A DNA stretch of 39,561 bases from Chloroflexota bacterium. Lineage in GTDB: Bacteria > Chloroflexota > Dehalococcoidia > Lucifugimonadales > UBA3495. This document shows positions 16,473 to 24,171 of this stretch, piece after piece; the stretch's first letter is position 1; each line of letters starts with the position of its first letter. The stretch is taken from positions 1 through 39,561 of the forward strand of contig JAPPCX010000004.1 of the NCBI GenBank assembly GCA_028875655.1, in the 5' to 3' direction. The position numbers and the translations under genes are program-made. Below the pieces are notes generated by a model. That model was given only the letters and a program-made list of their open reading frames with translations. It had not been told where the DNA came from and did no database searches.

Positions 16473-17264
16473 ATGGACCTGGAACTGAATGGCAAAGTGG
16501 CGATTGTGGGCGGCGCGAGCAAGGGACTCGGCAGAGCCTGCTCGGAAGTGCTGGCCGAGGAAGGGGCGCGGGTCGCAATGTGCGCCCGCACGGCCTCCGA
16601 CCTGGAGCGGGCGGCGGACGAGATCCGCGCGGCAACGGGCGCGGAGATCTACACCTTCGCCGGCGACCTGGACAAGGAAGAGACCATCGCGGAACTCGTG
16701 GCGAGCACGGCATCGCACTTCGGCCAGCTGGACATCATGGTGAACAACTCCGGCGGCCCGCCGCAAGCCTATGCCAAGGACTCAACCGAAGAGTTGTGGC
16801 AGGTCTCGGCAAACCGCTCGCTGTTCTTCTTCGCGCGCATGACCCGTGAGGCGCTGCCCCACCTGCGCGCGCAGGGCGGCGGGCGCATCATCAACATCCT
16901 GGCCAGCACCGTCTATACGCCGATTCCGAACCTGGCGCTGTCGGCGGCCACGCGCATGGGCGTCATCGGCTTTATGAAGAACCTGGCCGACGACATCGGG
17001 CACGAGAACATCCTCATCAACAACGTGTGCCCCGGCAGCATCATGTCGGAGCGCATGATGGAAAACGTCGAAGACCGGGCGCGCACGCAGAACATTCCCA
17101 TCGAGGATGCCCTGGCCCAACGGGCGGAGCAGACCGCGCTCAAGCGCATCGGCGAGCCGAAGGAGCTGGCCTACCTGGTAGCTTTCCTGGCTTCCTCCCG
17201 ATCCAGCTACATCACCGGCACCACGATGCTGGTGGACGGCGGCCTGGTGCGGTCGGTGATGTAA
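16473..17264 (+). CDS. atypical SDR-family oxidoreductase lacking the YxxxK catalytic motif
   Basis: This is a Rossmann-fold short-chain dehydrogenase/reductase, 263 residues. The cofactor motif GGASKGLG (13-20) and NNSGG (91-95) are present, and the expected serine is Ser145. Where the catalytic Tyr-x-x-x-Lys should be, the protein has LSAATRMG: Ser157 and Arg161 occupy the approximate places. A group of SDRs with this S-N/A-x-x-R pattern exists and is usually annotated as 3-oxoacyl reductase-like, but activity is less certain. ATG 16473 is chosen because AGGAGG lies at 16461-16466; the frame extends upstream without a better site. The TPR gene follows by 40 bases across a repeat. Confidence 0.85.
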   Translation: MDLELNGKVAIVGGASKGLGRACSEVLAEEGARVAMCARTASDLERAADEIRAATGAEIYTFAGDLDKEETIAELVASTASHFGQLDIMVNNSGGPPQAYAKDSTEELWQVSANRSLFFFARMTREALPHLRAQGGGRIINILASTVYTPIPNLALSAATRMGVIGFMKNLADDIGHENILINNVCPGSIMSERMMENVEDRARTQNIPIEDALAQRAEQTALKRIGEPKELAYLVAFLASSRSSYITGTTMLVDGGLVRSVM

Positions 17265-17280
17265 TGGCCGCATTTGCTGA

Positions 17281-17309
17281 CGAGATTGCCACGCTGCGCT
17301 CGCAATGAC
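17281..17309 (-). repeat. intergenic palindromic repeat, family B, copy 2 (inverted)
   Basis: On the minus strand it reads GTCATTGCGAGCG, then a short spacer, then GGCAATCTCG. It matches the repeat at 2931-2970 at both ends. The ATG of the TPR gene (17305-17307) is part of the CGCAATGAC end of this element. Confidence 0.75.
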
Positions 17310-17667
17310 TACGTCAAGGCCGCAGTTCACGCAACCGCCGGAGCCGACGAACGCTGAGGAATACGTCGAGCGGGGCAACCGCTACAGCCGCAACGGAGTG
17401 TACGAACGGGCCATCGCCGACTACACAACCGCCATCGAGCTGGACGCCGGCTGCGCCGATGCCTGGTTCAACCGGGGCGTGTCCTGGTACGAGGTCGGCG
17501 AGTACGAGCAGTCGATTGCCGACCTGACCGAGGCCATCCGCCTGGACCCTGAGGACGACAACTACTACTCCCGCCGGTCGCTGTCCTACCTGTTCAACGA
17601 CCAACCGGACGAGGCCCAGGCCGACATGGACGCCAGCGAGGAGATACGGCTGCGGGCCTGGGGATAG
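17305..17667 (+). CDS. small TPR-repeat protein
   Basis: This is a 120-residue protein made almost entirely of tetratricopeptide helices (about residues 12-110). Typical positions are visible: AEEYVERGNRYSRNGVYERAIADYTTAIELDA, repeated as CADAWFNRGVSWYEVGEYEQSIADLTEAIRLDP, then a third weaker unit. TPRs mediate protein-protein contact, so it may be an adaptor; the partner is unknown. There is no signal peptide. The first ATG lies within a family B repeat and has no ribosome-binding site, so expression probably depends on coupling to the SDR gene 40 bases upstream. It ends convergent with the permease gene. Confidence 0.75.
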   Translation: MTTSRPQFTQPPEPTNAEEYVERGNRYSRNGVYERAIADYTTAIELDAGCADAWFNRGVSWYEVGEYEQSIADLTEAIRLDPEDDNYYSRRSLSYLFNDQPDEAQADMDASEEIRLRAWG

Positions 17668-17703
17668 CCAGGGCCTTGCCCGTAAAGTCGTTGGCGTCCA
17701 ATT

Positions 17704-19440
17704 CTAAGCATTGCTCGAGACGCTGACGATTACCACGTCGAAGCCGTAGTATTTCTGGTGGCGGACCTCGGAGGCGTAATGGCGCAGCAGGCGGTAGGAA
17801 ACCTCGTCCTCGCTGGGTTCAGGCGGCAGTTCGGGGAGACGGGCGAGGCGGTCCTCCACGTTGTCGCAGGGCAAGGCTGAGGCGAATTCCAACTCTACGT
17901 TGCCGGAATCCTGGCGGGCGCGGACGGTGAGGCGGGAGCGCGCTCTGCCACCTCGCGCGTCGGCCCGGGCCATTATGGCCAAAGTCTCCTCGGCGGCGGC
18001 GGTTACGCGATTGACGGCTGCCGGGTGGCAATTCAGGCGGTCGGTGAAGGCGCGCAGGAAGTTGTACAGCTTTTGGGGCGCCTCCCCGTCCAGGGCGAGC
18101 CGGAGATGGCGTCCCCGGTGGGAAGTGAGTTCAAGTGCGGCGGCCAGCATTACGGCCGTAATGCCGCCGGCGGTCATGGCGTTGCCCAACAGCACGGCCC
18201 AGAAGCCATCGCCGATCAAATCGGGGTAGATCAGCCCATTCTGGAAGCCCAGGCCGACCCAGAAGGAGAGGCCGACAACCATGGCCTTGCGGTGGTCCAA
18301 GCCGTCGCGGACGACGATGCGCATGCCCTGGGCGAACAGCAGGGTGAAGAAAACTCCGATGTAAGCGGCTGCCACCGGGCTGGGGATGGCAATCAGCAGT
18401 GCGGTGGCCTTAGGCAGGAAGGCGAGGACCAGCAGGATGACGCCGATGGCAATGCCGACCCGACGCGCCGCCATGCCGGTGATTTCAACCAGGGGAATCG
18501 TGCCGGAGTAGGTGGTGTTGGGCAGGGTTCCGGCGATGCCGGAGAGAAGGTTGCCGAGGCCGTCTGCGTTGAGCGCGCCCTGGACGACACGGTAGTCGGT
18601 GGCGGCGGGGCGACGCCGGGACACTCGCTGGATGGCCACGCCGTCGCCGATGGTCTCAATCGCGCCGACGATGGTGACGGCGATGAAGGCGGGCAGAAGG
18701 GTCCAGAACTGGCGGCCCGGCGTAAAGTCCAGGCCGGGCCAGGAACCCAGGGGAGCGCCGAACCAGGGCGCGTCCAGCACCAGCTGGAAGTCATACAGGC
18801 CCATGGGGGCGGCTACCACGCAGCCGACGGCGGTTCCGATGACCGGGGACCAGAGCCGCAGCGGTTTGGGCCCGCGGAATACCAGCGCGAGGATCGCCAA
18901 CAGCGTTGCGACCAGAACGGCGGGGGCGGCCATGTCGGGGGAGCCCTGCGGGATCTCGGTCAGCATGTCGAATACGATGGGCATGACCGTGGCAGCGATG
19001 AGCATAATCACCGTACCGGTGACCACGGGCGTGAAGATGCGGCGCAGCGCCGGCAACCAGGCGGCGAGCAGGAACTGGACCAGGGAAGAAACGACGATCA
19101 GGCTGGCCATCAGGGCCGGGCCTGCCTCCACCAGCGCCGCGATGCAGACCGCTATGAAGGTGCCGGAGGGGCCCATCACCAGGACGTGGCCGGCGCCGAA
19201 CCTCCAGAAGCGAACCGCCTGCAGGATGGTGTTGGCGCCACTGATGAGCAGAGCGGCGAATACGCCCCAGGATATGTACTCGGCCGGCTGGTCGGCGATG
19301 CGGAAGACAATCACCACCGTGAGGACGATGCTGCCGATCATGACCAACGCGCCCTGGAATCCGGCGCCGATCAGGAGTGAGTTTGGTGGGTTTTCGTTGG
19401 GTTCGTAGCGGACGGTCTCGTTTATGAACGTTTCAGCCAT
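17704..19440 (-). CDS. NCS2-type (xanthine/uracil family) permease with a C-terminal RsbW/HATPase-like domain
   Basis: Residues from about 20 to 430 form a multi-span transporter of the nucleobase-cation symporter-2 fold. Recognisable segments are the GPSGTFIAVC region, VGAIETIGDGVAIQRVS (the conserved acidic helix), and ADGLGNLLSGIAGTLPNTTYS (the family signature loop). The last ~135 residues are extra and cytosolic. They resemble an RsbW-type ATP-binding fold: FLRAFTDRLNCHPAAVNRVTAAAEETLAIMARA, ending SYRLLRHYASEVRHQKYYGFDVVIVSV. The N-box asparagine seems to be replaced by alanine, so kinase activity is doubtful. NCS2 proteins are usually about 450 residues; this one has 578. It lies 44 bases behind the DUF35 gene. 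The substrate could be a purine, pyrimidine or another small molecule. Confidence 0.82.
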   Translation of the reverse strand: MAETFINETVRYEPNENPPNSLLIGAGFQGALVMIGSIVLTVVIVFRIADQPAEYISWGVFAALLISGANTILQAVRFWRFGAGHVLVMGPSGTFIAVCIAALVEAGPALMASLIVVSSLVQFLLAAWLPALRRIFTPVVTGTVIMLIAATVMPIVFDMLTEIPQGSPDMAAPAVLVATLLAILALVFRGPKPLRLWSPVIGTAVGCVVAAPMGLYDFQLVLDAPWFGAPLGSWPGLDFTPGRQFWTLLPAFIAVTIVGAIETIGDGVAIQRVSRRRPAATDYRVVQGALNADGLGNLLSGIAGTLPNTTYSGTIPLVEITGMAARRVGIAIGVILLVLAFLPKATALLIAIPSPVAAAYIGVFFTLLFAQGMRIVVRDGLDHRKAMVVGLSFWVGLGFQNGLIYPDLIGDGFWAVLLGNAMTAGGITAVMLAAALELTSHRGRHLRLALDGEAPQKLYNFLRAFTDRLNCHPAAVNRVTAAAEETLAIMARADARGGRARSRLTVRARQDSGNVELEFASALPCDNVEDRLARLPELPPEPSEDEVSYRLLRHYASEVRHQKYYGFDVVIVSVSSNA

Positions 19441-19484
19441 GAGTTATGCCTGTCAAACGTTCCGGGTGGTTGGAGACGGGAGCA

Positions 19485-19898
19485 TCAGCCGGCGGGTTTG
19501 AAGTAGGGAATCGTGATCTGCGGCGTGGCGGTCTGGAAGGTGACCTCCACTGCCATGCCGATGTGCACGTCGCGGGGGTTGCAGTCCACGATGTTGGTGA
19601 ACATGCGGACACCCTCCTCCAGCTCGACCAGGGCCAGCACGTAGGGCACCATCTCGGCGAAACCGGTGGTGCGGTTCTGCTGGGTTACGGTGTAGGTCCA
19701 CACGGTGCCGCGGCCCGAGGACTGGACCCAGCGGACGTTTTCGCCCCAGCAATCGGCGCAGATTCCCCGGGGGTACCACTGGTATTCGTCGCAGTCTTCG
19801 CAGTACTGGATGACCAGCTGACCGCGGCGGCAAGAGTCCCAGAAGGGCTTGGTCTCGCCCGCGATTGAGGGCAGGGGTTTGTTCCAGGTGGTGGTCAT
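19485..19898 (-). CDS. DUF35 zinc-ribbon/OB-fold protein
   Basis: This is a 137-residue protein of the Zn-ribbon plus OB-fold type. Four cysteines form the ribbon: CEDC near residue 33 and CADC near residue 48. The OB part follows (GRGTVWTYTVTQQ, then VLALVELEEGVRMFTNIVDC). These proteins act as partners of thiolase-superfamily enzymes, for example in archaeal acetoacetyl-CoA thiolase/HMG-CoA synthase complexes and in the Ltp2-DUF35 steroid side-chain aldolase. Here it begins 2 bases after the stop of a thiolase-like gene, so the two almost certainly form one complex. Confidence 0.9.
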   Translation of the reverse strand: MTTTWNKPLPSIAGETKPFWDSCRRGQLVIQYCEDCDEYQWYPRGICADCWGENVRWVQSSGRGTVWTYTVTQQNRTTGFAEMVPYVLALVELEEGVRMFTNIVDCNPRDVHIGMAVEVTFQTATPQITIPYFKPAG

Positions 19899-19900
19899 GG

Positions 19901-21082
19901 CTAATCCCTCGCTAGGATGACGGTGCCGCCGGAGTGGCGCGAGCCGAGCGCGCCGCCGGTGCCGTGGGCCAGGGCGATCTTGCAGTCGGGAACCTGACGG
20001 CCGGTGCCGTCGAACTGGTGTCTGAGTTGGCGGGTCGCCTCCAGGAGCAGGAAGATGCCGCGCATACCCGGATGGTTGGATGACAGGCCGCCGCCGTCGG
20101 TGTTGATCGGCAGCGCGCCGCCGACCTGAAGCCGGCCGCCGCTGACGAACTCTCCGCCCTCGCCCTTCTTGCAGAAGCCCAGATCCTCCAGGGTTTCCAC
20201 TACCGTGATGGTGAAGGAGTCGTACACCATGGCCATGTCGATGTCGTCGTGGGTCACACCGGCCATCTCGAACGCGCGGGGCGAACTCTGGTGCGCGGCG
20301 ATGTAGATCAGGTCACGCTTGCCCGCGCCCTGGTGGGCGATGGCCTCGCCGGCGCCCAGCACCCAAACGGGGGTGTGCCGGCAGTTGCGCGCGACCTCCG
20401 GCGATGCCACCACCACCGCGCCGCCGCCGTCGGTGATGACGCAGCAGTCCATGAGGTGCAGCGGGTCCGATATAACGCGAGAGTTCACCACGTCCTCCAC
20501 GCTGATGGGGTCGCGGAACAGCGCCTCGGGGTTCATGGAGGCATGGTGCCGCATGGCTACGGACACCTCGGCCAGTTGCTCGGAGGTGGTGCCGTACAGG
20601 TGCATGTGCCGGCGGGCGATCATGGCGTACAGGCCAACGGTGGTGAGGCCGTACAGTTCCTCGAAGCTGTCGGGAGACGGGTCCAGCACCGGATGCCCGA
20701 AGCGTCCGACGCCGCCGGTGCCCACTGATACGCCGCCCGAGCGGGCCAGGCTGCTGTACGTGATGACGGCCACGTTGATGCGGCCGGCCGCAATGGCAGT
20801 CAGCGCGTGGGACAGGTGAAACTCGAAAGAACCGCCGCCGACGGTGGTGTTGTCCACGTAGCTGGGGTACAGGTTCAGGTAATCGGCCAGGTTCATGCCG
20901 CTGTTGCGGATGCTGCTGGACGCGGTGAACAGGCCGTCAACGTCGTCCTTGGTGAGGCCGGCGTCGTTCAGGGCGTTAATGACGCTTTCGCCCTGGATCT
21001 GGAGCTCGCTCTTGTCGGGAGAATACCGGGTGACGTGCTCGTGGATGCCCACGATGGCGGCAGCGCGCCTGAGGTCAACCAT
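19901..21082 (-). CDS. thiolase-superfamily protein without the usual nucleophilic cysteine
   Basis: This is a 393-residue thiolase-fold protein. The N-terminal domain has AAAIVGIHEH and LNDAGLTKDDVDGLF; the C-terminal end has HGTGGALGSRHSGGT, near the usual catalytic His region. At the place where thiolases have Cys-x-Ser/Gly-G, this protein reads TVGGGSFEFHLSHALTAIAAG, with no cysteine. Thiolysis by the standard route is therefore unlikely. With the adjacent DUF35 protein the layout recalls the Ltp2-type retro-aldolases. The start is set at ATG 21082, with GGAGGTG upstream; the frame extends further but lacks a site. A TATAAA box lies at 21105-21110. Confidence 0.85.
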   Translation of the reverse strand: MVDLRRAAAIVGIHEHVTRYSPDKSELQIQGESVINALNDAGLTKDDVDGLFTASSSIRNSGMNLADYLNLYPSYVDNTTVGGGSFEFHLSHALTAIAAGRINVAVITYSSLARSGGVSVGTGGVGRFGHPVLDPSPDSFEELYGLTTVGLYAMIARRHMHLYGTTSEQLAEVSVAMRHHASMNPEALFRDPISVEDVVNSRVISDPLHLMDCCVITDGGGAVVVASPEVARNCRHTPVWVLGAGEAIAHQGAGKRDLIYIAAHQSSPRAFEMAGVTHDDIDMAMVYDSFTITVVETLEDLGFCKKGEGGEFVSGGRLQVGGALPINTDGGGLSSNHPGMRGIFLLLEATRQLRHQFDGTGRQVPDCKIALAHGTGGALGSRHSGGTVILARD

Positions 21083-21205
21083 GCGGGATGCACCTCCGTT
21101 GGGATTTATAGGTTGGCGCATTATGCCACAGATTGGGGAATATTTTTACCTTGATGTGCGGGATGACCGGGGCAATCGCACCATCACCGTCATTCCCGCG
21201 TTCCC

Positions 21206-21237
21206 CTGTCATTCCCGCGAAAGCGGGAATCCAGTGG
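21206..21237 (+). repeat. intergenic palindromic repeat, family A (dRS3-like), copy 1
   Basis: The core ATTCCCGCGAAAGCGGGAAT is a perfect 8-bp inverted repeat around GAAA, with flanks TGTC and CCAGTGG. The same 31-base element occurs at 38837-38867. A partial copy (GTCATTCCCGCG) lies just before it at 21189-21200. The form matches the ATTCCC-N8-GGGAAT style of the neisserial dRS3 repeat. It sits between the divergent thiolase-like and EthD-like genes. Confidence 0.85.
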
Positions 21238-21301
21238 TCGTAATATCGCATGTCCCGGATGATATACTCCCGGCGTTAGACGCTGCGATACGGAGTTGAC
21301 T

Positions 21302-21976
21302 ATGGCGACGAAACGAAAGGGTGACGGGCTACTGCTGGTGTACAGCGACGTGGCGCCGGAAAACGACGAGGAATACAACCGCTGGTACAACGAAGAGCAT
21401 ATCCCCGAGCGGCTGTCGATTCCGGGCGTGCTGGACGCGGCCCGCTACGAGGCCGTGCAGGGCGGGCCGAAATACCTGGCGGTGTATGAGCTGGAATCCT
21501 ATGAAGCCTGGCATTCCGAGGAGTGGCAGAAGTGGCTGCGGGAGCCCACCGAATGGTCCCGCCGCATGTCGCCCAGCGTGATCGGCACCGAGTACATCCG
21601 CAACCTTTACCGGCGGGTCCACCCGGCCGAGCTATCCGAGGAGACGGCGCAGGCCGGCATGTCGCCCTTGCTGCTGGTGGGCCGCATGGGGATCCCGGAG
21701 CACCTTGAGGAAGCGTGGAACCACGCCTACAACAACGAGCGCCTGCCGATGGCCCTGGACATCCCCGGATACATCCGCGCCCGGCGCTTCCAGGCCATGA
21801 TGGGCGAGCCGAAATACTGCACCGTGCATGAAATGGAGTCGCTGGCGGTGGCGGAAAGCGAGGCTTGGAAAGGCTGGAGCCAGATAGTCACGCCGGTCTG
21901 GACCAACGAGGTCCGCCCGCACATGGTCCACGGCAAAGGGTCGCCCGGGATTTATCGGAAGATATTCCCGGAGTAG
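21302..21976 (+). CDS. duplicated EthD/dimeric alpha-beta barrel-like protein
   Basis: This is a 224-residue protein made of two similar halves. Half one has LLLVYSDVAPENDEEYNRWY then GPKYLAVYELES; half two has LLLVGRMGIPEHLEEAWNHA then GEPKYCTVHEMES. Each half looks like one ferredoxin-like alpha+beta unit of the EthD/DUF4286 kind (the NRWYNEEHIPERL motif), so the two together would form an intramolecular barrel. Relatives bind small aromatic or reactive intermediates, but no catalytic residue can be named. ATG 21302 has CGGAG at 21291-21295; TTG 21296 is less likely. A TATACT box lies at 21263-21268. It is cytosolic, and a tight gap separates it from the convergent monooxygenase-like gene. 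Confidence 0.75.
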   Translation: MATKRKGDGLLLVYSDVAPENDEEYNRWYNEEHIPERLSIPGVLDAARYEAVQGGPKYLAVYELESYEAWHSEEWQKWLREPTEWSRRMSPSVIGTEYIRNLYRRVHPAELSEETAQAGMSPLLLVGRMGIPEHLEEAWNHAYNNERLPMALDIPGYIRARRFQAMMGEPKYCTVHEMESLAVAESEAWKGWSQIVTPVWTNEVRPHMVHGKGSPGIYRKIFPE

Positions 21977-21980
21977 AGCT

Positions 21981-23147
21981 TCAGGTATAAAGCGAAGCGG
22001 TAACGTTCGCCCCCAGCAACACCTGGCCAGCATATTCGTAGTTGGAGGGCAGTCCGGAAATGTGCTGCCCGCTGACGTGCAGGTCGCGGAAGAACCGTTC
22101 CAAACCCACGGAGCGGTGAATAGCATTGGTGCCGGCCACGTTGAACAGCTTGTCCACAATGTCCACCGAGCGGCGAATGGCGTGGGTAATCGCCAGACGG
22201 GCGCGGATGCCGCGATCCGACAGGTCGGGCAGTTGTTTCACTTGGACGTCCCACAGCGAGCCTATGGCGTCCAGGACGTAGGTGCGGGCCGCGTCGTGCA
22301 TGGCCTCGCACTCGCCGTAGGTGATCTGCACGTAGCCGCGATCTCGCAGCAATGCCGGCGAGTTGGTGGTGCCGGAGCCGGTGGCCAGTTCGTGAAAGGC
22401 GTCCAGCGCGCCGCGCGCCATACCCAAAGCGTTGCCGGCGGCCAGCGTCCAGCTGAGCAGGATGGCGTTTTGCGGCGGATGGTATAGAGGGCCGTCGTAG
22501 TGTGCGACGTCGCCCCGGGCATAGGTGTGGCGGGCTGGCACAAAAACGTCCGAGTATTCACAGTCGTTGCTGGCGGTGCCGCGCATTCCCAGGGTGGTCC
22601 AGTTGTCGATGACGGTACCCGACGCTACGGGCACGACGGCAATGCGCGTGGCCGGGGTTCCATCGTCATTGACCACGGGTCTGCCATCCGGGTTGAGCAT
22701 GCGACAGTTGATGAACAGCGCGGTGGAGTGGTCAATGCCGCTGAGGTAGTTCCAGCGTCCGTTGATCAGGTAGCCGCCGTCGGTGATGGTGGCCGTGCCC
22801 TCGGGCCGCGCGGAGCCCGAGCCCAGCAGGTCCGGCGGATCGCCAAACAGTTCAACGGCAGCCTCGGGAGTCAGACGTGAAACGGCGGCGGTGATGGCCG
22901 TGCCGTTGAAAACGCACCAGCCGGCGGAACCGTCGGCCTGTGAGATGGTCTCCACCACGCAAAAGGCGGTCAGCGGGTCCAGTTCCGGGCCGCCGAGTTC
23001 CCTGGGCGCGTAGAGCGAAAACAGGCGATGCTTCGCCATGCGGCCGGCGAGTTCGGACGGCAGTTGGCATTCGCCATCAATGCGGTCCAGATTGGCTAGG
23101 ATTTCGGGAACCAGGCTCTGCGCGACCCTGACCAGATCTTCAGGCAT
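21981..23147 (-). CDS. acyl-CoA dehydrogenase-fold protein, probable group D flavin monooxygenase
   Basis: This is a 388-residue flavoprotein of the acyl-CoA dehydrogenase fold. The N-terminal helical part carries LYAPRELGGPELDPLTAFCVVETISQADGSAGWC. The middle beta domain has GRWNYLSGIDHSTALF and TLGMRGTASNDCEYSDVFVP. The C-terminal domain has NAIHRSVGLERFFRDLHVSGQH. The C-terminal half looks more like HsaA/DszC-type flavin-dependent monooxygenases than like true acyl-CoA dehydrogenases; the usual catalytic glutamate is not apparent. Such enzymes need a separate flavin reductase, which is not in this window. TATAAT on the minus strand (23180-23185) may drive it. The substrate is unknown. Confidence 0.8.
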   Translation of the reverse strand: MPEDLVRVAQSLVPEILANLDRIDGECQLPSELAGRMAKHRLFSLYAPRELGGPELDPLTAFCVVETISQADGSAGWCVFNGTAITAAVSRLTPEAAVELFGDPPDLLGSGSARPEGTATITDGGYLINGRWNYLSGIDHSTALFINCRMLNPDGRPVVNDDGTPATRIAVVPVASGTVIDNWTTLGMRGTASNDCEYSDVFVPARHTYARGDVAHYDGPLYHPPQNAILLSWTLAAGNALGMARGALDAFHELATGSGTTNSPALLRDRGYVQITYGECEAMHDAARTYVLDAIGSLWDVQVKQLPDLSDRGIRARLAITHAIRRSVDIVDKLFNVAGTNAIHRSVGLERFFRDLHVSGQHISGLPSNYEYAGQVLLGANVTASLYT

Positions 23148-23179
23148 AAGAGGACTCCGAGCGTAGTTTGTGGGCCGGC

Positions 23180-23185
23180 ATTATA
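23180..23185 (-). promoter_or_regulatory. candidate -10 box (TATAAT) of the flavin monooxygenase-like gene
   Basis: On the minus strand this is TATAAT, 32 bases before the ATG at 23147. No strong -35 box was recognised. The rest of the 310-base gap up to 23459 holds no convincing gene. It contains one further candidate promoter on the plus strand (TTGACA at 23276-23281, CATAGT at 23298-23303, 16 bases apart) that could serve the next gene. Confidence 0.35.
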
Positions 23186-23459
23186 GACGGGGCAGGACCG
23201 AGCACGGTTGTGCTGCCGGACGGAGTGTATTTTCATGGATGAACAGGATGCCCCGGTTTCTCGGCCCAGCGCAGATTGACATTCAGCTCCAGCCCGTCAT
23301 AGTCTCCGACAAGGCAGAGCTCCGTTCTCTTTCCGGGCGGGAGAAACTCTTGGACCCGGCCCCATCGGGGCTTGGCAGTTCGGCTGAAGTTGGACAGAAC
23401 CCGTATCGCGCCCTACAGCAGCGCGACCATGACGCTGCTGAATTCCAAAGGATCAGGAA

Positions 23460-24056
23460 ATGGTAGCGAGGCGCGTCATTGTGATGACCTGGTTCCTCAT
23501 CCTGGTGGCAAGCACAGTCAGCTTCACGTGGACGCAATGGCCGTCCGGCAACTCTGACGCGCCCACCGACCAGCGGTATAACCGGTCAATCTACGAGAAT
23601 ATGGACCCGTCATTCTCCAGGGAGCACATGAGAGGCCGCCTGATCAGCGCCGCCACAAAAAATCCCGGATTCGGCGGGGTTTTCCTTTCCAACCGACAGA
23701 CCGTTCTCAATATCTACATCGCAGATGATGAGAACGATCCGGAACGATGGAAGCAGGACCGACAGGCCCTCGAAGAACTGCTTGATCCCCAGTCCGGTTT
23801 GAAACTGAACGTCATCAAGGGCGATTACTCTATCACCCAGCTTTCCGAGTGGTATGACCTGATGGAGTCGGAAGGAATATGGGATCAGGACGGCGTGCAT
23901 ATGACCGACCTGGACGAGGGCATAAACAGACTCTACATCGGCGTGTTGAGCGAATGGGATGTCGAAGGGGTGTACACGTTTCTTGAGGGGATCGGCATAC
24001 CTCGCGAAGCCGCAGCGGTAGAGGCCGTCGAGCAGCCGAAGCCCGCCAGTGGCTGA
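23460..24056 (+). CDS. small membrane-anchored protein of unknown function
   Basis: I do not recognise this 198-residue protein. The N-terminus (MVARRVIVMTWFLILVASTV) is basic then hydrophobic, which suggests a signal anchor or uncleaved signal peptide with the rest outside the cytoplasm. The soluble part is rich in acidic and aromatic residues, with LNIYIADDENDPERWKQDRQALEELLD and a C-terminal alpha-beta-like stretch. The segment NVIKGDYSITQLSEWYDLM recalls a binding fold but no family can be named. A purine-rich AGGA lies a few bases before the ATG. It precedes the DUF1800 gene by 115 bases, which has its own promoter, so it is probably an independent unit. Confidence 0.6.
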   Translation: MVARRVIVMTWFLILVASTVSFTWTQWPSGNSDAPTDQRYNRSIYENMDPSFSREHMRGRLISAATKNPGFGGVFLSNRQTVLNIYIADDENDPERWKQDRQALEELLDPQSGLKLNVIKGDYSITQLSEWYDLMESEGIWDQDGVHMTDLDEGINRLYIGVLSEWDVEGVYTFLEGIGIPREAAAVEAVEQPKPASG

Positions 24057-24099
24057 ATGTTAACAGGCCCTTGATTTGCGGCGGTGTGACGATTTAAGG

Positions 24100-24128
24100 T
24101 TGAGCGATGATGCGCTTAATGGTACGAT
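24100..24128 (+). promoter_or_regulatory. sigma-70-type promoter of the DUF1800-DUF1501 operon
   Basis: TTGAGC (24100-24105) and TACGAT (24123-24128) are 17 bases apart. The DUF1800 ATG at 24172 lies about 43 bases downstream, preceded by GAGGAGG (24156-24162). Confidence 0.5.
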
Positions 24129-24171
24129 GACGCCGGCGATTTGTTAGTTCAAGTCGAGGAGGTCTTTTTTA

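Noticed and set aside
18025-19380. 451-codon plus-strand frame rich in Gly, Asp and Gln
   Set aside because: It mirrors the transmembrane permease on the other strand; hydrophobic codons read backwards give this composition.
23170-23466. 98-codon plus-strand frame in the gap before the membrane-anchored protein
   Set aside because: It has no ribosome-binding site, no family resemblance, and overlaps the start of a better-supported gene.
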